A program made the position numbers and the translations under genes. Positions 13,101 through 22,100 of a stretch of 64,000 nt of DNA are shown here, one piece after another; within the stretch, counting starts at the first letter, position 1, and the number at the start of each line of letters is the position of its first letter. The notes beneath the pieces were generated by a model. That model searched no databases. It was given only the letters and a program-made list of their open reading frames with translations, and was not told the DNA's origin. Origin of the DNA: Aurelia coerulea (taxonomy: Eukaryota > Cnidaria > Scyphozoa > Semaeostomeae > Ulmaridae); contig CM076948.1 in the NCBI GenBank assembly GCA_039566865.1, forward strand, positions 26,597,001-26,661,000, given 5' to 3'.

Positions 13101-16100
13101 TAACAAAAATGCGTTGGTCTCGCACGTGCTAATCTTCAAAATGTCAATACATTCTTCACTCTTGCTGAGTCGCTTGTTCGTGAACGCATTTTTTAAATCT
13201 GCCGATTACCTTGAAGATCGATTGAAAGTTGGCAGTTATGAAAGATAGATACAGATCTAATCTGTTTCTTCTTTTTTCAAGTATTTACGTATGAAAGATT
13301 CAATTAAAGCTCAGCTTTCCTTTCAAATCTATTTGACTTCGTTCTTTTCTTTATTGCAGTGGTTTGTTAGTTTCTTACTTGAGTTTACGACGACTGAAAG
13401 AGAAAGGAAAACTGCCTATTTGGAAATTTTACCTTCACCGTTTCATCAGGTGAGTTGGAGTTAACATTTATTACCTCTTTCAGATAAAATGATTCAGAAA
13501 AGTGTATTTTTCAAATAAAAAGCCCTTCAGATCTTTTAAGCACGAATTAAAGAATTTAGTTGTTAAGGCTGTTGTCGTGTTTTCTTGTCACCAGGGCTGC
13601 TCGGGGAATGACAGTAAGAACCCGCAAAATAGAAACCAGTTTTTTCAAAACAGCCTGTTTAATTTCTTATGAAAAGGTCATTTACCTTGAAACAGGCTGA
13701 AAGGTTTCTTATCACATGGTTAAGAAACCTGCAATGATTTCAGTTTAATCTTTCATGAAAACCTAGAGCAAACATTAGCGGACAGTATGTTCTCGTTACC
13801 TAGCATTTTCTCTAAATTTACTCAACGATAGCATACATGCCAAATTTATCATTATAGATAGAGATGCCTTTGCATGGAATGTCTAAAAATGTTGGGCACC
13901 TGAGTTTCACAAAGATTTTCAAATATGAATTCATTTGGGGTCCTTCCATAAGAAACCTTTCTAAAATCAGGCTGAGAAGTTTCTTATATGAGGGCACCAT
14001 TTCTCAAAAAAATCAGCCTGAGGTTTCTTATAAAGTGGTTTCTATTTTGCGGGTTCTTACTGTATATACGTGCTAGATTTAGCAAAGATCAAAGAAGATT
14101 CTTCAGTTCTCAGCTCATAACAGTAGCCATTCCAAAGTGGATATATTTACTCATTCGTTGGTAGTTTTGTTTGGTTGTCATTTTTATCTCTCATCTTTTT
14201 TGCAGATTAACTCCAACAAAGTGGATATATTTACTCATTCGTTGGTAGTTTTGTTTGGTTGTCATTTTTATCTCTCATCTTTTTTGCAGATTAACTCCAA
14301 CATACGGCTTCGTGATACTTTTCTTCACCCTCGTCTACCCAAGAATGGGCGAAGGACCTTTATGGTCAACGCTCACAGCAAAATTGTCTGTGCAGCCATG
14401 CAAGAAAAATTGGTGGACAAATCTGATGTACATCAATAATTTCTACCCAACTCAACTAGGCAAAGAAGTATGTTTAATTATTGTTTCGTTATTTACACTC
14501 ATCTTTCATAAGAAACAGCTTGCAACAGTTTGTAAGAAACGGCAGGGTCAATTTTCGGAAGTTAAGAAACCATGCTACCTGGATTGAAATAGCTAAGAAA
14601 CTTCTTTAATCTGCAGCTTTAATTGTCCCAGTCACTCAAAAATGTTTTAACACTGTACAGTAACAGTAATAGAAACGGTTTTGACATTGTTTTTGAGTGC
14701 AAATCATGTTACTACTTATTTTGAGACCGGACTAGGAATCAAATTTCTTCCGATTTTTGCTCGTTGCCCATGGCCGAAGCCTCCAAAGCCTCATTTTCAC
14801 GGACCAATCAGACCGGGAATAAGCGAAGAGGACAAAAGAAACTTGTGCAGATTTTTTCTAAATTTACCTTCCTTCAAGGCATTGAGTCTGCATAAATAGC
14901 ACGCTCATGATTAAGATCAACTTCTTGTCAATCATAAAACAAGAGTTGTGATGTAATCGCCTTTGAAATTAAGCCAAAGAAATTCCTAAGGACAATGCAA
15001 GTATTAAGAAGCCTTTGTTCTCCATTACTGATGACTTCAGCACTATTGTGCGATAACAAAGGGCCATCAGCGGTTTGTCAGCAAAAATTCAGGATAGCGC
15101 TCAGCTATTTATATGGACTCAATTCATTTCATAAAACGCAACCAGGACAAAAAACTGCTTGAAATGTCCCAATTTCTTTGAAGAAATCTACTCTCCAGAT
15201 GTTTGGGTATGCAAAGGACCCTGGTCGCGAACGGCTCTCTAAATTGTATTTTCCTTTTTTATGCAGTGTTTAGGTTGGGGTTGGTATTTGGCCAATGACA
15301 TGCAATTCTTCATCATCAGTCCCATTATCATTTATGCCATGTACTGGTGAGCTCTTTCTATGTTTTTTTGCTTTTGATATTGAGAAATATCCCTCTTGCC
15401 CCAAAAGAAAAAAATAAACAGATTTTAATGGGGGTTAAATGCAATTTAAGCCCGGTTAATACGTCCTCGGAGGTTTGCAGGGTTGTCCTTGGCTTGGATC
15501 CTGGTTCCTTGGTCCGTGTTTTGGCTGGGGCGTGGAACTGTTCCGCTGACTGGGATAAATGCCAGAGCTGTCTCATTAGTTGGGAAGGATGAATCATCAA
15601 ATCAACAAAACAGGTTGCATTAATCACTAGGCGACTCATCAGACCGCCCAAGGATAATTTGCGATGTCTCGGCCGGCACGTCTTATCTGTCGAGCTATAA
15701 ACTCTGGAGTTATTTCAACCGACCTCATTCTCTAAAATGAAATGAAGACTTCACGACGAAATTCTCCCACCCTCCCTGTCCCTTCTTATATTTGTGTTAT
15801 TGAGTTTATTGTTTTTTGGGTTACCTTTTTAGTTTTTTCGGTTGTCCAGTCGGACTTCCTGACAGGTGCATTAGCCGGAATTCGTTATTCCATGTCTATC
15901 ACCGACCGTAAAAACTACCGCTGTTCAGGCAAAAGGGCCTGGTGCACTCTCCTCCGCAGTCAGATTAACCTGTGGTGCGAAAGAGGCTGATGCACTGATA
16001 GCCCATTTTCCTGAGGTAAGTATTAACCGTCAATAACGATTAAAACTAGCTTTAACGGGAGTGTGAAATGGTATGTAGGCTTCTCTATAAATAGGATACA

Positions 16101-19100
16101 GAAAATACTCAGACGCAGCATTGTTTACATGGAGACATGGATGTGTGGGACATGGAGTTGAATAGGCTATTTCTAGATGTCTTTGATCTATGCAAATGCA
16201 AGCTTTTAACCTTGCACAAACCCTTTAATCAATGGCTAATTAGTTACAAAATGTTTCTTGACAGTTAACTTGAACATAGATATCTTGTTTGTTGATTTTG
16301 GTGCTGTGAGAGTTGAATATCAATTTCTGAAGTTCAAGTTTGTTGTCACCTACAAATCAGATCTTTGGTGTTTTGGCCTGAGCAGACTTTTGAAACACGA
16401 CGAATAAGTCAATGATAGCCTTGATAAGATTTCAACAAAGTTAGATTATTTGCTAGACCTCACCTATTGTCCAGTTTTTTAATTTTTCTTTAGTCTTAAT
16501 TTGGAATTTCAATTTGAATTAGAAATTTGCTGGGCCAAAGGGCTAAAGTCTTTGTTTGTAGGTGGAGGTGGAGAAAGTCCGAACATGCAAGATTAATTCT
16601 CTCTACATTCTTAAAAAGGGTTGACAGTTGTGTCTTACAGATAAACAAATCTATCAACTCTTAGAAATGCAGGAAAAATTTAAACTTTAAGAATTTTATT
16701 CTTTCTGAGCAGGTTCAGATGGGTAGGAACTTTGGTTGCAAATGGTGGCTTGATAATTGCGAGTGTTATTGTTACAAGTGTCTTAATTGGTCATTACAAC
16801 TTAGCCGCTCTCCAAGTCGTTGCCGACGCTGGGACAAGACCGTAAGAATTCCATTATTTGTTTTGTGATGATTTGTAATTTAGTTTAGTTATATATAGCT
16901 TATCTTATATTTATTGAAAATTATTAATTATTGTAAGTTTTAAGCATGGACCCAGGATGTACTACCAGATGGATAGAAGAGATAAAATCAAATCAAATCA
17001 AAAACGCTATTTCTTATGCGTCTTATTGCCAGGGCATTACAAATATTTCTCTTTCTTCCTGCGACCAGGCAAAACTCACACTTGAATTTTCCTGCATAAA
17101 TATTATGGAAATTTATTCCATCTCCAAACATAGGAGAACTTGGCTCACTGTGCACTCATGACCCTCCAAAATGATCACCCTGAATGCATTGAGGGGGGGG
17201 GGGGGGTGAACCATAGTTACTATTGTTCAACTACTGACGATTGTTGGTAGCTAATTAGTGATATGTTCCAAAACACAGCTTTCAAATTCCCCTTGTCCAT
17301 AGCATTTATGAATTTTATATAAAAATGAAAAAGAAGCTGGAACCCAGCCCCGGAAAAACTACAGAACCACTTTAGCACAGAGGGATTTCGTTTGTTATTA
17401 GACTTTGAGTGGTTCAAATTCTAGGTAGAGGACTTCATTTCAAAATATTTGAAAACTTGTACATTTTTAGAAGTTCATAAACGTTTCATTTTGATAGAAA
17501 GCAGGTCCACGTCAGCTTTATTGCTTCATTTTAAGACAAGCTGCTTTAGAAAATAGCAAATATTTGATGTATGTTGGGGCTCTAATTCCTGGATTCTGCT
17601 TTTATTTGAAGGAAAGATGAATCAGAGTCATTTTCAGACATAATCTACACAAAGCCATATTGCAGAATTAGTCCATATTTAATTGGTATGGTTCTTGGTT
17701 ACATTATTTTCAACAAGCTCAAATTGCGAGGAAGATACAACTGGGTAAGTGTAGATCCCTTTTTTGATCATTTTGTGCCCCCAATGGATCTATGAGTGGA
17801 TCGAGAGTCCATGCCACAGCTTACATCTTAAAGGGGCTCCGTCGTCAAAATGTAAACAAACGATGATTGTTTCAGTTTTTTGAAAGGTGATGTCACACAG
17901 GATTTTCGTATTTTTTTCAAAATGAAAGTTGCTGTTTGGGCATTAATCCTTGTACTTCAATAAGGAACAAACCAAACATTCATATCATCTACGATTGCTC
18001 GGATATCAGTGGATTTTTAACGGTCACTCTCGTGTGGCTTGGGTGAAGCCACCAGAAAAACTGCAGAGAACAATGGATGAACGATGGATAATCCCCGACA
18101 CGTGCGAGTTTACGGATTTGTTTACTGTTTGATGACTGAGCCCCTTTAAGAAAGTAATACTATCTATCCCAAACCGAACTGTCTGGGCCTGGGGCATTTT
18201 TAAAAGACTTTTATTTCTAAGATGATAGGAGAGATTCTTGTCAATGAAAATTTCAGTCATGAAGCTTAGGGTGATATTCGATTTAGTTTTATAGATCTCT
18301 GTCATCAGCAACTGACAACATATACACATACAGGGGGGTCAGTCAGATGGATTTTCAGACAACCCAATTTATCAGTACAGCTTCATTACAACCCAACAAT
18401 ATCAGGTCATACATACTTAGACATCTGCAAACGAACATAAATTATCCCGAAACAATGCAAATTGAGATCAGGATTGCCTTTAAAAAACCCAAAAATATCG
18501 GTATAACTATATTTGATACCAAAAAATATTATGGCCATAATTTCATTTCATTTGGACCCAAAATATTTCTTTAGGCAACATTTTAACCCTGAAATATCGG
18601 ACATAACTCCCCGTATATACATGTGCTGAGTGTCCGCCCTTGGTTTTGTGCTGTGGCGTATTTTTTCTACCGGGTAATAAAAATGGTATTTAAGGGTGTT
18701 TTGATTGATTCCACTTCTGTAAACGATAGACTTAGTAGACTCGAAATTGATTTTTGGTTGGCTCCAAAATCACCAAAAACGATTAGGTTTGGAAGGCCCT
18801 CTGAACCTTAGCCCTAAAAGGCAAAAGGTTTGGTAGACCTGGGGACTTCGGGAAGATGCCCGGTTTCTTAAGCAAACCGCTGAAACGCCATGGTGAGTCC
18901 GAAACCTACCATTTTAAAAATTGTTATGTTTGGTTGGGAAATACATTTCCGGCTCTACGAATTCTACGGAATGGAGCAATTTAACTCTCATGTGAACGTG
19001 TTTTGGAGCATTCCATTCCACCAATGGATTTTTTACGCAATTTGGAAACGAGTAAACGAGGTAATTCTAAAATTCTCACGATTCTGTCTTTCAGCTCATT

Positions 19101-22100
19101 GCTATATGTGGCTGGATCGTTGCCATCGTATTAGGAATGACTGTTGTTTATGGTACATGGGGAAGCTCTAAAAAAGACCGTTTCTCACGTTTTTGTCTTT
19201 CAGCTCATTGCTATATGTGGCTGGATCGTTGCCATCGTATTAGGAATGACTGTTGTTTATGGTACATGGGGAAGCTCTAAAAAAGACCGTTTCTCATGAT
19301 TTTTTCTTTCAGCTCATTGCTATATGTGGCTGGATCGTTGCCATCGTATTAGGAATGACTGTTGTTTATGGTACATAGGGAAGCTCTAAAAAGACCGTTT
19401 CTCACGTTTTTGTCTTTCAGCTCATTGCTATATGTGGCTGGATCGATGCCATCGTATTAGGAATGACTGTTGTTTATGGTACATGGGGAAGCTCTAAAAA
19501 AGACCTTTTCTCGCGTTTTTGTCTTTCAGCTTATTGCTATACGTGGCTGGATCGTTGCCATCGTATTAGGAATGACTGTTGTTTATGGTACATAGGAAAG
19601 CTCTAAAAAGACCGTTTCTCGTGATTCTGTCTTTCAGCTCATTGCTATATGTGGCTGGATCGTTGCCATCGTATGGAATGACTGTTGTTTATGGTACATG
19701 GGGAAGCTCTAAAAAAGACCGTTTCTCACGATTTTGTCTTTCAGCTCATTGCTATATGTGGCTGGATCGTTGCCATCGTATTAGGAATGACTGTTGTTTA
19801 TGGTACATGGGGAAGCTCTAAACATGGTGGTCATAAATTTACAAAGGCAGAGAATATTTCATATGGTTCTTTGTCAAGAATTGCATGGGGAATAGCCGTC
19901 TCTATTGTCATTTATTTATGCCACAATGGCTACGGAGGTACGTTTCAGAATTTATTCCTTTTTTGATTGCTTCGTCTGTCTTTCACGCATTGCAAACTCT
20001 TCATCCCAACGAGCTTCATACTGGGTGAGTCGGTTCCAAAGATAATTTTAAAAGGGAACACTGCACCAAAGATAATGAGAAGATAAAGCATCAGTAAAAT
20101 GGTGGAATTGAAATTTTACAATTTTGTGCTATATGTAATTCTGCTATTGATAATTCTATTTTTCAAACAGTGAATACATTTTTCTGAATCACCCGGTGCA
20201 TTTTTGAAAGGATTGGTAGCTCTGTTTTATAGATTAACAACAGTTTTAACGTTTTAAACATGCAGAAAAATATACATTTCAACATAGAACGCTTTCTTTC
20301 AAAATTTACTTGATTTTAGCATTCTTGGAGGACTATAGAAGCTACGAAATACTAAGTTTACAGCTAAGGGAACGTTTCTTGTCCATGAAGATTTTTGTGA
20401 GCACTTTTAATCATTTCATTTGTCAAAATTATTTTGTTTTCATTTAGGCCTGGTGGACAAATTCCTGTCATGGCGTGCTTTCATGCCACTCAGCCGTTTG
20501 ACTTATGGTGCATACCTTCTTCATCCCATGACAATTATGTTGTTCTTTAGTTGTAAGCAGTCATCAAGAGCTTACACTGATATGGATCTTGTAAGTACAT
20601 TTGTATCTGTTTGATTTTCTTAACTGGGTGAGTAAAACGATCCCCATTTGAAAGGTCACTGCTCCCTGGATATCAAGGCAATAGCATTGGCAGGTATGTT
20701 CTCTTCATATTCCCATGAAATTTACAATCAACAGATAATGGTTACAAGACGATGCCACAAGGAGCATGGAAATACATAGCCACCCTGCGACCATAACATT
20801 TAACATAGAGATTCAAATTAATGTTACATTTAGATATTTCAAATTACATATTACAAAATAGCAAATGGCAAATAACGATGACATAATTCCGTCAAAGAAT
20901 TAAAACAACAAAAAACAAATGTGAGAAAAAACAAATTACAAGACAGAGGAGGTTTTTAACAACAAAGTTAGAAACTTACTGAAACCGTTCTGAGGCCTGA
21001 ATATGTTTTAACGTTGCCTCGAGAATTTTTTTATTTGAACCTAAAGATAACTTTTCGTGGCCATTCAGGATGATTTGGAGTAAATTTTTATTTGAAAGGT
21101 TTGTTAATCCATGGGCAGGTATGTCATTCCATACTGAACATGTTTCAATGTATTTTAAAATTTATCTGACGGAAATCGGCCACTCTGTTATATGTATTTA
21201 TGTAAAATTTGCCACAATTAAAAATATTTGCAAGTTTCATGATATAAAAATAGATACAGTAGGTTAAAAACGCGAAGGAAAAGACCCCTAATTACAGTGG
21301 CAGAGATAGCATTAAAAGGTCAAGATGCCCTTAATTCTATAATGGTCCCCTGTTCTGAAATTATGAGAAGTTTTCTCAGGAAAGCAACTTCAAGAAATCT
21401 TTAAAACAGGCCTAAAATCACTACCAAATTTCCTGCCTCACTGCAATGACTTTTACATCCTTTAGCACGTGTTATCGCCTTGGGATGATGAATGTGTCAT
21501 CTCTGATAGCATAACAACATTATTCCGGGCGATTTCATCCTCTGAAAAGAATAACTCGTGCTAAAACGGTTGAAGTCATCGCTGTAAGGCAGAAATGTTA
21601 GGAAAATTAGGTCGTGATTTTAGGCCTGTTTTGAAAGTTTCTTGAAGGCTCTCTCGAGTAAAACCCTGATAATTTCAGGATAAGACTACCAATTTTTGTC
21701 ATGTGAATTTTAAAATGGATCTGAAGATGTTCAACATTAAATGATATGACGTGTCTGCCAATGATATCGTCTTGATATCCGAGAAGCAATGACCTGTCAA
21801 ACGGAGATTGTTTTCAGGGTATTTTTTTATTCATTTTAATTCATTCATTATGCAAATGACCTGAATGGAAGCAATGAAATAAAGGAAGGCAAAAGGCTAA
21901 CAGAAAGAGGTAACTTCATGGGAGTTAATTGACCGTTTGAAAATCTGTAAATTGTATGTAAGGAGCAAGACAGAACTAAGGAGGTTGTAATCAATTTGCA
22001 CCCAGCTATTTCGTTATTCCATTTAAAAATGTATGTGAAGCATTACTAATTACGTTCCTTAAATTGGTTTACAATACTAAAAGGACGATACTACGGTGAG

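Noticed and set aside
15347..15651. Short frames within the left-only 0.6-kb insertion
   Set aside because: No domain, no counterpart in the other arm, and conflicting frames on both strands.
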